Part shown: positions 9,206-17,904 of the stretch, piece after piece
How positions within the stretch are numbered: the first letter of the stretch is position 1
How the letters are laid out: each line of letters begins with the position of its first letter
Assembly (NCBI RefSeq): GCF_000238775.2
Contig: NZ_AFEJ02000002.1
Span: 248,001 to 312,000 of the forward strand
DNA length: 64,000 nt
Source: Acaryochloris sp. CCMEE 5410
GTDB lineage: Bacteria; Cyanobacteriota; Cyanobacteriia; Thermosynechococcales; Thermosynechococcaceae
Direction of reading: 5' to 3'
The notes under the pieces: model-generated
Seen by the model: the letters and a program-made list of their open reading frames with translations, nothing else
The model's database searches: none
What the model was told of the DNA's origin: nothing
Made by a program: the position numbers and the translations under genes

Positions 9206-11107
9206 ATGGGTAAAAACTGGGCAATTGCCATTGGCATTAACGATTATCAAAATATGCGTCCGCTGAAATTTGCCCGAAAAGACGCGGAGGCGGTGTGCCA
9301 GTTTTTTCAGGAGTCCTTACATTTCGATAAGGTAGATTTGTTTGCCAAAGGGGCAGAGCCTGTCCGCTATGAGGATGGTCCTCCCCTTGAAGCTGACCCT
9401 ACTGTCGGCAATTTAGATACGTTTTTTGATGTCCGGTTTGAACGCCCATTTCTAGAGCCGGGAGATAATCTGTGGTTTTTCTTTGCGGGGCATGGCAAAC
9501 GCCACAAGGGGCGAGATTATTTGATGCCGATTGATGGCAGCCCCCGTCGCGTTGAGAAGATGGGTATTGCCATTGATTATATTGCTGAGCGACTGCGGCG
9601 CAGTGGGGCAGACAATGTGATTTTGATGATTGACGCCTGCCGAGGCGAGGATGATCGGGATGGGGGTGAAGGGGTGGGTCGTCAACAGCAGAAAGGGATT
9701 ATTACGCTGTTTGCCTGTAGTCCCAAGGAGTTGTCTTATGAGATTGAGGAGATAGAGCAAGGGGCGTTTACCCATACGCTACTAGCTGGACTCCAGATCC
9801 AGGGGGCGGGCAATTGCGCGACGGTGGAACGCTTAAGCCAATATCTAAAAGTGCAGGTGCCTGAGGTTAACCGTCGATACAACAAACCTACTCAAACGCC
9901 TTACACTCGGATAGAACCTGAGTCGAAGCTGCATTTTATTCTGCTGCCGAGGCAAGCCACGCTGCAAGATGTAGCAGCAATGAAAATTGATGCCCTGGAA
10001 GCTGAGGCGGAGAATGATTTGGATGGGGCTGAGCATCTGTGGACTCGGGTGTTAGCAGCTTCCCCAGCGGATATGCAGGCGATTAAGGGGCTGCAACGAA
10101 TTGCAGTTAAACAGGCGACGAGCCAGTCCCCCAGACCAACACCGACTCCAAGTCCAAAGACGGTAATCACTCGGGCTGATGACTCTTCCCGAGAACCTGG
10201 GGTTAACCTCCAGTCAGAGTCGGAGGCCAACCTGGCTGATAATGAATCGTCTGACTCTCAACCTTTAAAGGCGACGTTTACGGTAGTCAAGGTCAATGCC
10301 CAAGGCAAGGTCATTGAGCAGCAAGAGAATCAGGCAGAACAGAGCTTAATAATGTTGCCGGGAGAAGTTCCCCTATCTTTGGTTCGCATTCCCGAGGGGC
10401 AGTTTTGGATGGGTGCCCAGAAGAATGAAGTAGATGCTCTGGATACTGAGTACCCCAGGCATCAAGTGTCAGTTCCTTCTTTTTGGATGGGGCAATATTC
10501 GGTAACTCAACGGCAGTGGCAAGCTGTTGCGGGCCTGAGTAAAGTCAAGATGGAACTGAACCCAGATTGTTCCAAATTCACAGGAGAGACGTTACCCGTG
10601 GAGAAGGTGTCTTGGTATCAGGCGATTGAATTTTGTGAGCGCCTATCGCGACATTCAGGCCAGGACTATCGGTTACCGACTGAGGCAGAGTGGGAATATG
10701 CCTGTCGAGCGGGTACCGAAACCCCTTTTTATTGTGGGGAAACTATTACAACAGATCAGGCTAATTACTATGGGGATGATACCTATGGGCAAGGCCCCAA
10801 AGGGCAGTTTAGACAGAAAACCACAGCCGTCGGTTCATTTGCTGCCAATGCCTTTGGCTTATTTGACATGCATGGCAATGTCTGGGAATGGTGTCTGGAT
10901 CATTGGCATGAGGATTATACAAACGCCCCTACAGATGGGACTGCTTGGCTAAGCAATAATGATAATCATTCTCACGTGCTGCGGGGCGGTTCCTGGGGCC
11001 TCTATCCGAGGAGCTGCCGCTCGGCTTCGCGCGGCAGGTACGAACCCGGCCTCCGGAACCTCGTTGTCGGTTTTCGTGTTGTGTGTGTGTCGGCGAGGGC
11101 TTTCTAG
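9206..11107 (+). CDS. Caspase-like (C14) peptidase fused to an FGE-sulfatase/C-lectin-fold domain; DGR target protein
   Basis: A 633-residue two-domain protein. Residues 1-250 form a caspase/metacaspase domain with the catalytic dyad visible as 'FFFAGHGKRHKG' (His96) and 'MIDACRGEDD' (Cys145). A Pro/Ser-rich linker follows (about 300-370). Residues 385-633 form a formylglycine-generating-enzyme-like domain ('GQFWMGA', 'LPVEKVSWYQAIEFCERLS', 'YRLPTEAEWEYACRAGT', 'FGLFDMHGNVWEWC', 'VLRGGSW', 'GFRVV'). The last 120 bases are the variable repeat of the adjacent retroelement, so the C-terminal ligand-binding face is diversified. No signal peptide is seen, so it is probably cytoplasmic. Caspase-FGE proteins are known DGR targets in cyanobacteria; recognition-triggered proteolysis is an inference. 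Confidence 0.9.
   Translation: MGKNWAIAIGINDYQNMRPLKFARKDAEAVCQFFQESLHFDKVDLFAKGAEPVRYEDGPPLEADPTVGNLDTFFDVRFERPFLEPGDNLWFFFAGHGKRHKGRDYLMPIDGSPRRVEKMGIAIDYIAERLRRSGADNVILMIDACRGEDDRDGGEGVGRQQQKGIITLFACSPKELSYEIEEIEQGAFTHTLLAGLQIQGAGNCATVERLSQYLKVQVPEVNRRYNKPTQTPYTRIEPESKLHFILLPRQATLQDVAAMKIDALEAEAENDLDGAEHLWTRVLAASPADMQAIKGLQRIAVKQATSQSPRPTPTPSPKTVITRADDSSREPGVNLQSESEANLADNESSDSQPLKATFTVVKVNAQGKVIEQQENQAEQSLIMLPGEVPLSLVRIPEGQFWMGAQKNEVDALDTEYPRHQVSVPSFWMGQYSVTQRQWQAVAGLSKVKMELNPDCSKFTGETLPVEKVSWYQAIEFCERLSRHSGQDYRLPTEAEWEYACRAGTETPFYCGETITTDQANYYGDDTYGQGPKGQFRQKTTAVGSFAANAFGLFDMHGNVWEWCLDHWHEDYTNAPTDGTAWLSNNDNHSHVLRGGSWGLYPRSCRSASRGRYEPGLRNLVVGFRVVCVSARAF
10975..11097 (+). repeat. DGR variable repeat (VR)
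   Basis: This 123-bp segment matches 13753-13875 without gaps. It differs at 19 positions, of which 18 are adenines in the other copy; the remaining one is a silent C-to-T. It encodes residues about 591-631 of the caspase-FGE protein. Twelve amino acids differ from the template translation, mostly at AAC/AAT codons (Asn to Gly, Leu, Tyr, Ser, Val). The 3' 30 bases, with a GT-rich tract, are identical in both copies. Confidence 0.95.
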
Positions 11108-11178
11108 CCCTTTACCCTCTTTCCCTTTTGCCCTTTGATCGAATTATTTTTTAAATTATCCTAATAAATAAAATCCTT

Positions 11179-11517
11179 ATGGAAGATCTACCTGTTATTC
11201 AAAAGACATACGATTGTATTCGCTGGTATGTGCCGATTCTGAGTAAATTGCCCCGCCATCATCGCTATACCTTGGGAGATCGAATGATCTCTAGCCTTTA
11301 TGACCTCCTGGAAGGACTGATTACGGCCCAATATTCCCGCAATAAGCTGCCCCTGCTAGAAACCCTCAATAGCAAACTGGATATTCTGCGGTATCAAACC
11401 CGTCTGATGCAAGACTTTGAACTGATATCCGGCCAGCGGTACGAAAATGCAAGCCTCTTTCTCCATGAGATTGGTTTAGACCTGGGGGGCTGGATTAAGC
11501 AACAGCGGAGGCGGTAG
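11179..11517 (+). CDS. avd: DGR accessory protein Avd (four-helix bundle)
   Basis: A 112-residue all-helical, basic protein located between the variable repeat and the reverse transcriptase gene, where Avd is expected. Its pattern '[20 protein letters not shown]' followed by 'HRYTLGDRM' and '[12 protein letters not shown]' matches the bAvd/four-helix-bundle family. Avd forms a pentameric barrel that binds the RT and template RNA during mutagenic retrohoming. It ends four bases before the RT start, so the two genes were co-translated, with GGAGG inside the avd end serving as the RT ribosome binding site. It looks intact. Confidence 0.88.
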   Translation: MEDLPVIQKTYDCIRWYVPILSKLPRHHRYTLGDRMISSLYDLLEGLITAQYSRNKLPLLETLNSKLDILRYQTRLMQDFELISGQRYENASLFLHEIGLDLGGWIKQQRRR

Positions 11518-12175
11518 CACCATGCGACGGGTCGGCAACTTGTGGCCCCAAGTCATTGCCTTTCAGAATTTGCTGCAAGCAGCGCGGCAGGCCCAAAAAG
11601 GCAAGCGATACCGAGCCAATGTTCTGCAATTCAACCATCACCTAGAAACCGAACTGTTCACGATTCAGTCTGAGCTAGCCACGCAAACCTATACCCCAGG
11701 TCCCTATCGAACCTTTGAAATTTTTGAACCTAAACTGCGGTTGATATCAGCAGCCCCCTATCGGGATCGAGTGGTTCACCATGCCCTTTGCAACATTATT
11801 GTTCCGGTGTTTGAACCCACCTTTATTCGCGATTCCTATGCCAATCGGTGGGGGTATGGTACCCATCGGGCTGTGCAGCGGTTTACGCAGTTTGCCCGCT
11901 CCAGCCGATATGTATTGCAGTGCGATATTCGCAAATACTTTCCCTCCATTGATCATGGACTGCTGAAGGCTTGTTTGCGCCGCAAAATCAAATGTCCAGA
12001 CACCCTTTGGTTAATTGACCAAATCATCGATCACAGCAATCCCCAAGGTTCAGTCCTTGAATATTTTCCTGGTGACGACTTACTCACTCCCCTGTCCCAT
12101 CGCCAAGGGCTACCCATTGGCAACTTAACCAGTCAGTTTTTTGCCAACGTCTACCTCAATGGGTTCGATCACTTT

Positions 12176-13320
12176 GGGAGCATGTCACCTTTGCATTCCA
12201 ATTAAGCCATTGAGGTAAGCACACCGATGTGCCAGCACTTGCGGGACATTACTTTCATTCCACTGCGCCCCTGAAATTTTGACTCTGCGACTAATCTGCT
12301 TGATAGCAGATTCAACAGCCCCAGACCCAATAGAGCAGATTTGCTCACTCTGGTAATAGTCATAATTGACGATCCGATGCCGATGTTTGCGAACATAGTT
12401 GCAAAAGACTTGGGCCTGCTTTTCTTCAATGACTCAAATAGAGCCAAGGTTTCATCAACCTTCCCCTGCCATAAGAGCTGCTCAGCCTGGTGCAGACGTT
12501 TGAGGGACCCACCGACCTTATGAAGATTTTCCACCAGATGGTACCAGTCCAGAATCTCTCGCCGTTGCTCAGGTATGCTCAGCTGACGAATGATATTCCA
12601 AATGCCATCATGACCATCCCCTAAACAAGTCAGTGGAGAGGCTAACGGTTGCTGGTGAGTCCAGTCAATGAGCCGGGCATTATTGTGATAATCCGCGATG
12701 AGTCCCACATGCGTTGCCAGGGTTTTATAGTCTTTCCACTGACAAGGGTGTCCTAAAGGGGTGCGGATGCGCACTTTGCCACCATCTACACTCACTTCGG
12801 TTAAAGCTTCATGAGCCTGGGGGTAGGAAACCGTTGTTGATGCACCAATCGCTGCTGGGTTTTGGCTGGTACCTGAATCCCAGTTAAATAAGCCACATCT
12901 TTAGCAGTTTGAGCATAGGAGACATTGGCACTGATGCGCAAGCAACAATTCTCTAAATGAGGACTGATTTGACGATAGGGGGAAACGGCTAGATGCTGTG
13001 CCTGTTGAGTTGTAATGCTTAGAACGCCCAAGGTGCTTTTCAGGCGTCGGTTGCGGCCTGCTGCTGTGCCAGTAGCTGTGCGGATAAAAAATGACCGAGT
13101 TCGGGACTGACATGGGTCTGAATTTGCTGACGCACCGTCATCTCAATACCTTCTAGCGTCTTCAGGTTCTCTGGATCGCTTTCTTCGTACAGTAATTGGG
13201 CTATCGCATCAAGATGGACTTTGAGTTGAGCTGCTTTTTCGGAGTTCATTGATGAAGACTTCTGGGCAACACTTGTATCCTGAACGATTTCAAAACAATC
13301 TGCAAAGGTGACATGCTCCC
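12176..13320 (-). mobile_element. ISKra4-family-like insertion sequence inside the DGR RT gene
   Basis: A 1145-bp element bounded by perfect 20-bp inverted repeats (GGGAGCATGTCACCTTTGCA at the left end, its complement at 13301-13320). It is flanked by the 9-bp direct repeat GATCACTTT at 12167-12175 and 13321-13329. Its single transposase gene lies on the minus strand and is frameshifted. Clean ends and an intact target duplication show that it arrived by transposition and has not rearranged since. Confidence 0.93.
12185..13249 (-). pseudogene. ISKra4-family-like transposase, frameshifted
   Basis: Family features are 'SVDGGKVRIRTPLGHPCQW', 'LGDGHDGIWNIIRQL', 'ILDWYHLVENLHKVGGSL' and, in another frame, 'ICSIGSGAVESAIKQI'. 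The coding sequence is spread over four frame segments: about 13249-13040 (N-terminus), 13031-12801, 12795 to about 12420, and a C-terminal part that only reads correctly in a further frame to TGA 12187-12185 inside the left inverted repeat. At least three frameshifts are needed to restore one protein, so the copy should not transpose by itself. Programmed frameshifting at all three sites is unlikely. Confidence 0.82.
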
Positions 13321-13752
13321 GATCACTTTGTTAAAGAGCAGTTAAAAGCCAAAAAATACGTCAGATATGTGGATGACTTTGCCCTGTTCGATGACAGCCG
13401 CAAACAATTAGAACAGGCCCGCCAAGCCATAGAAGCCTATTTAACCCAACTCCGACTCAAAATCCATCCGATCAAAAGCCAAATTGTCGCCACTCAGCAT
13501 GGCGTTACTTTTTTGGGTTTTCGGATTTTTCCCACCCATATTCGTATCCAGAGTGCCAATATTCGTAGAGGCCGCAAAAGATTACGAAAACTACAAAAAG
13601 CCTATGCACAAGGTGAAATTAGTGCCACGATAATCGATCAATCGATTAAAAGCTGGGTTGCCCACCTGAATCATGCTGATACTTGGCAACTGCGACAACG
13701 GATATTTGCTGACCTTGTGTTTTCAAGGCAGTAGAGATGGGCTAGACACAAC

Positions 13753-13875
13753 CGTGCTGCGGGGCGGTTCCTGGAACAACAATCCGAGGAACTGCCGCTC
13801 GGCCACGCGCAACAGGAACGAACCCGACAACCAGAACAACAATGTCGGTTTTCGTGTTGTGTGTGTGTCGGCGAG
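13753..13875 (+). repeat. DGR template repeat (TR)
   Basis: A non-coding 123-bp copy of the end of the caspase-FGE gene beginning 18 bases after the RT stop. It is rich in AAC/AAT codons at the positions that vary in VR, as expected of a template whose adenines are mutated during cDNA synthesis. Order at the locus is target/VR, avd, RT, TR. The ~175 bases after TR probably hold the 3' part of the template RNA before the next gene. Confidence 0.95.
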
Positions 13876-14051
13876 TACTCTCTGTACCAGAACCGAGTGA
13901 TGGGAATCCCTCGGGCGTGTGCTAGAAGAGTCCAAGTCTAGTCCAGAGATGCGGGTAACGGCATCCAAAAATCAAACCGGGCTGGATAGCTTCGTAAGCA
14001 ATCCGCTGAGCAGTTATTCAGCCCAAGCCAACAACGTAAGCGGGGACTATT

Positions 14052-14417
14052 ATGTCAGACACAATTGAACTCTGGGTAGTGGCAGAAGATGAATCTGAGG
14101 TTCCAGTAGAGACCGGGAGTCGCGACGGTGGCTATACCGGACCTCGCTTTGGCGAACGGACAACAGAGAAATTGATTGCGATAACTCGCAAACGAGTCCC
14201 TGTGGATGTCACGCTGCTTAAAAGACAGATGCATGGCATGATGCAGGTAGTGGATGAGCTATTTATCCAATCAGAAAATCAAACCAAAATGCAGCTGGAT
14301 GAAGTAGAGCTGAAAGTTGAAATTAACGCAGAAGGTCAACTTAGTCTCGTAGGGAATGGCGGCAAGCTGGGGAATACAGGCGGAATCACCTTGAAATTTA
14401 GCCGTCCAAAGTCCTAG
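14052..14417 (+). CDS. Trypco1-like (trypsin-co-occurring domain 1, CU044_2847-type) protein
   Basis: A 121-residue soluble protein. Its C-terminal part 'MQLDEVELKVEINAEGQLSL' followed by 'GGITLKFSRP' has the strand pattern of the Trypco1 domain (an L-x-E-x-E-x-x-x-x-x-x-AEG core and a final beta strand). Members of that family occur in predicted bacterial conflict systems next to trypsin-like or caspase-like peptidases. Here it follows the template repeat of a DGR whose target is a caspase-FGE protein, and a decayed paralogue precedes that target gene. Function is unknown; an adaptor or substrate role for the caspase is inference. The domain call is from memory of the family pattern. Confidence 0.6.
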   Translation: MSDTIELWVVAEDESEVPVETGSRDGGYTGPRFGERTTEKLIAITRKRVPVDVTLLKRQMHGMMQVVDELFIQSENQTKMQLDEVELKVEINAEGQLSLVGNGGKLGNTGGITLKFSRPKS

Positions 14418-14584
14418 ATACGACCTAACACTAACCAATGGCACCCTCCTGGGCGATCACTATAAGGGTTAACCTCTACGACCATTTACAAGAATTCCAG
14501 TTTGCCAAACGAGATGCAAGGTTACATTTTTAGTTATCCTGCAATTTTTATCAGTAGTTTAGTCGGCGGGTACAATCCTGACTG

Positions 14585-16135
14585 GTTACTGCCCAGGCTG
14601 AAGCACTGGTCTAACAGGATTGTCAGCAAAAATACTTTTGAGTGCATCCAGTACAGGGATATCTTGCTTTCTCAAAGTTGAAATATAACCGCGAATGCGG
14701 CAGAACTGCTGGGCACCTGCCAAGGAGCGAAAACATCCCGATATCTTCTGCTTCAACTTCATCATGCGGATATCGCGCTCAGCCTGATTGTTATCAAAAG
14801 GCACCTGAAAATCATACATAAACGCCAAGACAGCAGCTTGGTGCTTTCGAAGTCGGTCGAGCAAGTTTTTGGGTGTACTCTGCTTCTGCTTGCCTCGTTT
14901 CTTGGGTGCATTTTCATCGACGGTTGGCATTGGATTATGCTTGAATCCATCGGCTAACACTTGGCGATACCGCTGCTCAAACGCCTCGACTTGTCTCGCA
15001 TCGAGAACGCTTAAGTGTTCAGCTTTTGCCCGCTCTACCTCAGCTTTGATATCTAGCAGCAGTGAGATCATCTCCTCAGCCCAAGGTTGTTTGTAGCGTT
15101 CAACAATAAATCGGAGTTCGCGCAAATGATGGGCATTGCATAAGCTATGCGTACAACCATAGCGGGCATAGCTCTTCCAACCATCATGAATACTCGTGCC
15201 CGTAAAGTTTGGCAGAATATCCATTTCGTCCATCGCTGCTGTGCCGCGTTTGGCATGGACAAAGTAGTAGGTTAATCCACTCGTACAAGCGACATGCAGC
15301 CACCACAACTTGCTGTTGACTCGCAACCCCGTCTCGTCAAAATGTCCCACAGCTGCTTGCTCAATAGCGTCTTTGATCTGGGCTTCAATCGGTTCTAATT
15401 GCTGGGCACAGGTTGTACGGGTGTTGCACAGGGTTCCTTCAGAAACCTGACAACCCAAGAGGTCTTTAAGCAGTTCACGGGTGCGCTCAAACGGCAACAG
15501 TTGAGCCTCCATCAAATACACCATCAAGCCTTTGAGATTACTGCCATACTGAACCACATTGGTGACATCGCTGGGGAATTTACCCCGGTTCAAGGTTTGA
15601 CAGTGCTCACAATATTTGACTTCTGCTTGATGCTCGATGACCTGTAATGACAAGGAGGGCAGCTCATGAACCTGGCGCAGTTCATACTCAAGGACGGCGA
15701 CCTCTGTTAACGAGGCACCACAGCCTTGACATTGAGTGACTGGATGTAACACTACGGCATCGACGGTTTCACGCCATTCCAAGGTACTACCGGGATGGCC
15801 TTTTTGACCCCCACTTTTACGCTTACTCTTACCCCGTAGACTTTTGGTCCGCTTCCCAAAGCCATCGCTTGAGGGTGGTTTACTACTGTTCCGACTATCT
15901 TTGCCAAGATGCTCTTCTAGTCGCTCTATCCGTTTAATAAGAAGGGTGACCAGCTCAACAACTGCATCCTCTCCTTGATGGTAGATTGCTCGAATATCAG
16001 ATTCACTAATTTTCTGGTCAGAGACTTTCTTGTTCAACGAATGAGTACGGATTGACTGCTGGTGTGCTTAAAACATAGTCTCAGATAGAGTTATACCTTC
16101 ATTCTCAACACAATGATTTAAGCCTGGGCAGTAAC
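14585..16135 (-). mobile_element. IS66-family insertion sequence, apparently intact
   Basis: A 1551-bp element with 15-bp inverted repeats (GTTACTGCCCAGGCT at the left end and its complement at 16121-16135), flanked by the 8-bp direct repeat CCTGACTG at 14577-14584 and 16136-16143. An 8-bp duplication is the rule for IS66. It carries one full-length transposase on the minus strand and no tnpB/tnpC-type accessory genes. Confidence 0.9.
14586..16037 (-). CDS. IS66-family transposase
   Basis: A 483-residue intact protein. After a coiled-coil N-terminus come the IS66 signature 'NSSKPPSSDGFGKRTKS', a zinc-binding pair of CxxC motifs ('CQGCGASL', 'CEHCQTL'), the catalytic-core segments 'AVGHFDETGLRVNSKLWWLH' and 'IHDGWKSYARYGCTHSLCNA', and the C-terminal 'VPFDNNQAERDIRMMKLKQK' with the catalytic Glu, then 'CRIRGYISTLRKQ'. 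The stop codon lies inside the left inverted repeat. The first Met lies about 100 bases inside the right inverted repeat. No disruption is visible, so this copy could be active. Confidence 0.95.
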   Translation of the reverse strand: MNKKVSDQKISESDIRAIYHQGEDAVVELVTLLIKRIERLEEHLGKDSRNSSKPPSSDGFGKRTKSLRGKSKRKSGGQKGHPGSTLEWRETVDAVVLHPVTQCQGCGASLTEVAVLEYELRQVHELPSLSLQVIEHQAEVKYCEHCQTLNRGKFPSDVTNVVQYGSNLKGLMVYLMEAQLLPFERTRELLKDLLGCQVSEGTLCNTRTTCAQQLEPIEAQIKDAIEQAAVGHFDETGLRVNSKLWWLHVACTSGLTYYFVHAKRGTAAMDEMDILPNFTGTSIHDGWKSYARYGCTHSLCNAHHLRELRFIVERYKQPWAEEMISLLLDIKAEVERAKAEHLSVLDARQVEAFEQRYRQVLADGFKHNPMPTVDENAPKKRGKQKQSTPKNLLDRLRKHQAAVLAFMYDFQVPFDNNQAERDIRMMKLKQKISGCFRSLAGAQQFCRIRGYISTLRKQDIPVLDALKSIFADNPVRPVLQPGQ

Positions 16136-16241
16136 CCTGACTGAAACAATCTTTGGGGCACCCCAAAGAAACGCGATGGCCTTCGTTTTATCAAAAGCCA
16201 TCGCCATCAGTCAAAGCCAACACAACCTGGAGAACCTCAAC

Positions 16242-17081
16242 CTAACGCCACGTCTCGCGCCAAGCCCCTACCACATCAAAACCATTGCCTACGGGCTTAA
16301 TTTTCAAAGAACCATAGTTGAAATGGTTACAAACGGGTCCAAACACACTGCCACAAATATCACTCGCTCCCGCTCCTTTTAGGGATCGAGTCCCTAAATG
16401 ACTATAAGTTGATTGCCCCCATTGACCATTGCCAAACCAAGTTGTGAAGTAACGCTTGGGGGCGTAAGTTCCTTGCGGGCCAACCTTTAAGACACATCGA
16501 AGTCCTCTGCCCTGACGACCTTTTGGCGGCGAAATTAAATCTGCAACCCGATATTGATCAAAAAACTTACCGCAGGTACGTGCCCGACGTAAGGGTTGAT
16601 ATTGAGTTGTTCGCACCTGGATCCATTCTTCATTCCAGGCTCCAGTTACTTGGATGCGGTTGGGAGAGATCATCCTGACCCGTAGGTTGCCAGGGAAATT
16701 ATTCTTAAAATGTTCGCCATTACCATAGATGTCCGACGCATAACCTCGCATTATGCGACGATTGCCAAACGCATGGCCGACGTGACGATAGGATTTACCA
16801 TTCCAATTTCCTTCGCCATACCAAGCAATCTTGGGAAGTCGTCGAGATCCACGTCTGACGGTAGAGACCTTCACACAACGGATTCCCCGACCTCTCTGCT
16901 GATTTAAAGACCGGACCACAAAGGTTTTGAGATGGCGGCCGCAGGAAAATTTCTGGGTTTTCAGGGGACGCTGGCTAAAGGTACGCTGGTGAAGGGTTTG
17001 CGCATTGATAGCGGGTGCCATAGAAAGGGCCAAAACCCCACCTAAAGCGATCGACTTCAGTTGATTAATCTGTGCAGACAT
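16242..17081 (-). CDS. Secreted protein of unknown function with an internal duplication
   Basis: A 279-residue protein. The N-terminal 'IALGGVLALSMAPAINAQ' reads as a cleavable signal peptide. The mature part is basic and consists of two related halves, about residues 46-155 and 170-279. Each begins with a Cys, has 'RGRGIRCVKV' (first) or 'GRGLRCVLKV' (second), then a Trp-Gly-x-Gly-x-W segment, a 'Y.H.G' motif, 'A(S)DI.G', and ends 'VTGAWNEEW' or 'VVGAWRETW'. I do not recognise the family. Periplasmic or extracellular location follows from the signal peptide; the function is unknown. It lies 100 bases beyond the IS66 copy and has no obvious operon partner. Confidence 0.75.
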   Translation of the reverse strand: MSAQINQLKSIALGGVLALSMAPAINAQTLHQRTFSQRPLKTQKFSCGRHLKTFVVRSLNQQRGRGIRCVKVSTVRRGSRRLPKIAWYGEGNWNGKSYRHVGHAFGNRRIMRGYASDIYGNGEHFKNNFPGNLRVRMISPNRIQVTGAWNEEWIQVRTTQYQPLRRARTCGKFFDQYRVADLISPPKGRQGRGLRCVLKVGPQGTYAPKRYFTTWFGNGQWGQSTYSHLGTRSLKGAGASDICGSVFGPVCNHFNYGSLKIKPVGNGFDVVGAWRETWR

Positions 17082-17205
17082 GACCTGACTCCTGTAGATA
17101 GTGAAAGGGAAAAGCTCCCTACACTCGTCTATAGGTTGGAGTCCGATTGATTATGCAGTGATTAAAGCAAAAGACTTCGTTTTCTTCAGATCCAAATAGG
17201 CCAAA

Positions 17206-17781
17206 TCAAATAGCTGGCAAAGGTTCTGGCTGCTCTTGCCCCGCCCCAAATCCTATCGCCCCACTCGAATAAGTCGTACCAAAATTCTGAACAAGTTGAT
17301 TAACCTGACTCAAAGCTGATCGAAAATCGCGATCTTGCAGCGAAGACAGGGGATGAAGAAAGGTAGCAAAGACAATGCCATTACTGACTGCATACCGACC
17401 ATCCAAAGCGGTGTGGAAATTGGCAAGCAGCATATTATCCCGCTGTTCTGGGGTGATCTCCGCTGCCTTTTTGATGGGAGCCAGAATTCGCATCCGATCA
17501 TGCTGCGCGCTTGTCAGTATGAGCATGGTTCGCCCGTCATACTTAAAGCTAATCTGCCCTTGCTCAACTTGAACATCGGAGGCTTCATCTCGCAGAATCG
17601 TTTCCAGCTGTTCAATGGTGGTCGATCCTGCCTCGGGACTTTCGGATTGAATGGCTTTGGGAAGGAGCTGAGCCTGAACTGCATTGAGCTTTGTCTGCGG
17701 CAAGAGTTCGGTCTGAGCCCTCGCCCAAGTCAAGGAGGCGATCGCTCCCACAAACAGAACTAATAGAGACATCCTTTTCAT
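17206..17781 (-). CDS. Exported hypothetical protein
   Basis: About 191 residues from the preferred ATG 17781 ('MKRMSLLVLFVGAIASLTWA' is a good signal peptide); an upstream in-frame ATG at 17820 would place 13 extra residues in front of it. The mature part has alternating strand/helix patterns ('EQGQISFKYDGRTMLIL', 'NFHTALDGRYAVSNGIVFAT'), which loosely recall YbjN/type III chaperone-like folds, but I cannot assign it. No catalytic motif is seen. The neighbours are the duplicated secreted protein and the moaD/cysH pair; there is no sign of an operon. Confidence 0.65.
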   Translation of the reverse strand: MKRMSLLVLFVGAIASLTWARAQTELLPQTKLNAVQAQLLPKAIQSESPEAGSTTIEQLETILRDEASDVQVEQGQISFKYDGRTMLILTSAQHDRMRILAPIKKAAEITPEQRDNMLLANFHTALDGRYAVSNGIVFATFLHPLSSLQDRDFRSALSQVNQLVQNFGTTYSSGAIGFGAGQEQPEPLPAI

Positions 17782-17904
17782 GACAGCACCCTGACCAGCT
17801 AACTGCTTAAGCATAAACATCTAAAGTGAGATTTCCCTGAATCCAACCTCAACGCAACGGGTGGGGCTTAGTCTTTGGATCCTGAGTCGTAAGCTAGCGG
17901 TCCA

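Larger units (their letters stand above)
11522..13734 (+). pseudogene. DGR reverse transcriptase, split by an insertion sequence
   Basis: Two reading-frame pieces, 11522-12175 (218 codons) and 13330-13734 (134 codons plus stop), join in frame when the insertion and one copy of its 9-bp duplication are removed, giving a 352-residue RT. The first piece carries the catalytic Asp of '[18 protein letters not shown]' and the DGR-type motif '[17 protein letters not shown]' (IGxxxSQ). The second carries 'YVRYVDDFALF', the YxDD active site. As it stands, the first piece ends after a few foreign codons and lacks YVDD, so no functional enzyme is expected. The piece after the insertion has no start of its own except GTG inside the active site. 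Confidence 0.93.

Noticed and set aside
13673..13900. 75-codon frame covering the TR as a protein gene
   Set aside because: The frame exists because TR copies the coding end of the target gene; it overlaps the RT end and is the non-coding template.
16151..16204. Hairpins CTTTGGGG/CCCCAAAG and GCGATGGC/GCCATCGC beside the IS66 end
   Set aside because: Symmetric but without T-runs or a gene ending there; probably chance or local palindromes.
16176..16382. 68-codon plus-strand frame starting near the IS66 end
   Set aside because: Mostly antisense to the secreted duplicated protein; no coding character of its own.
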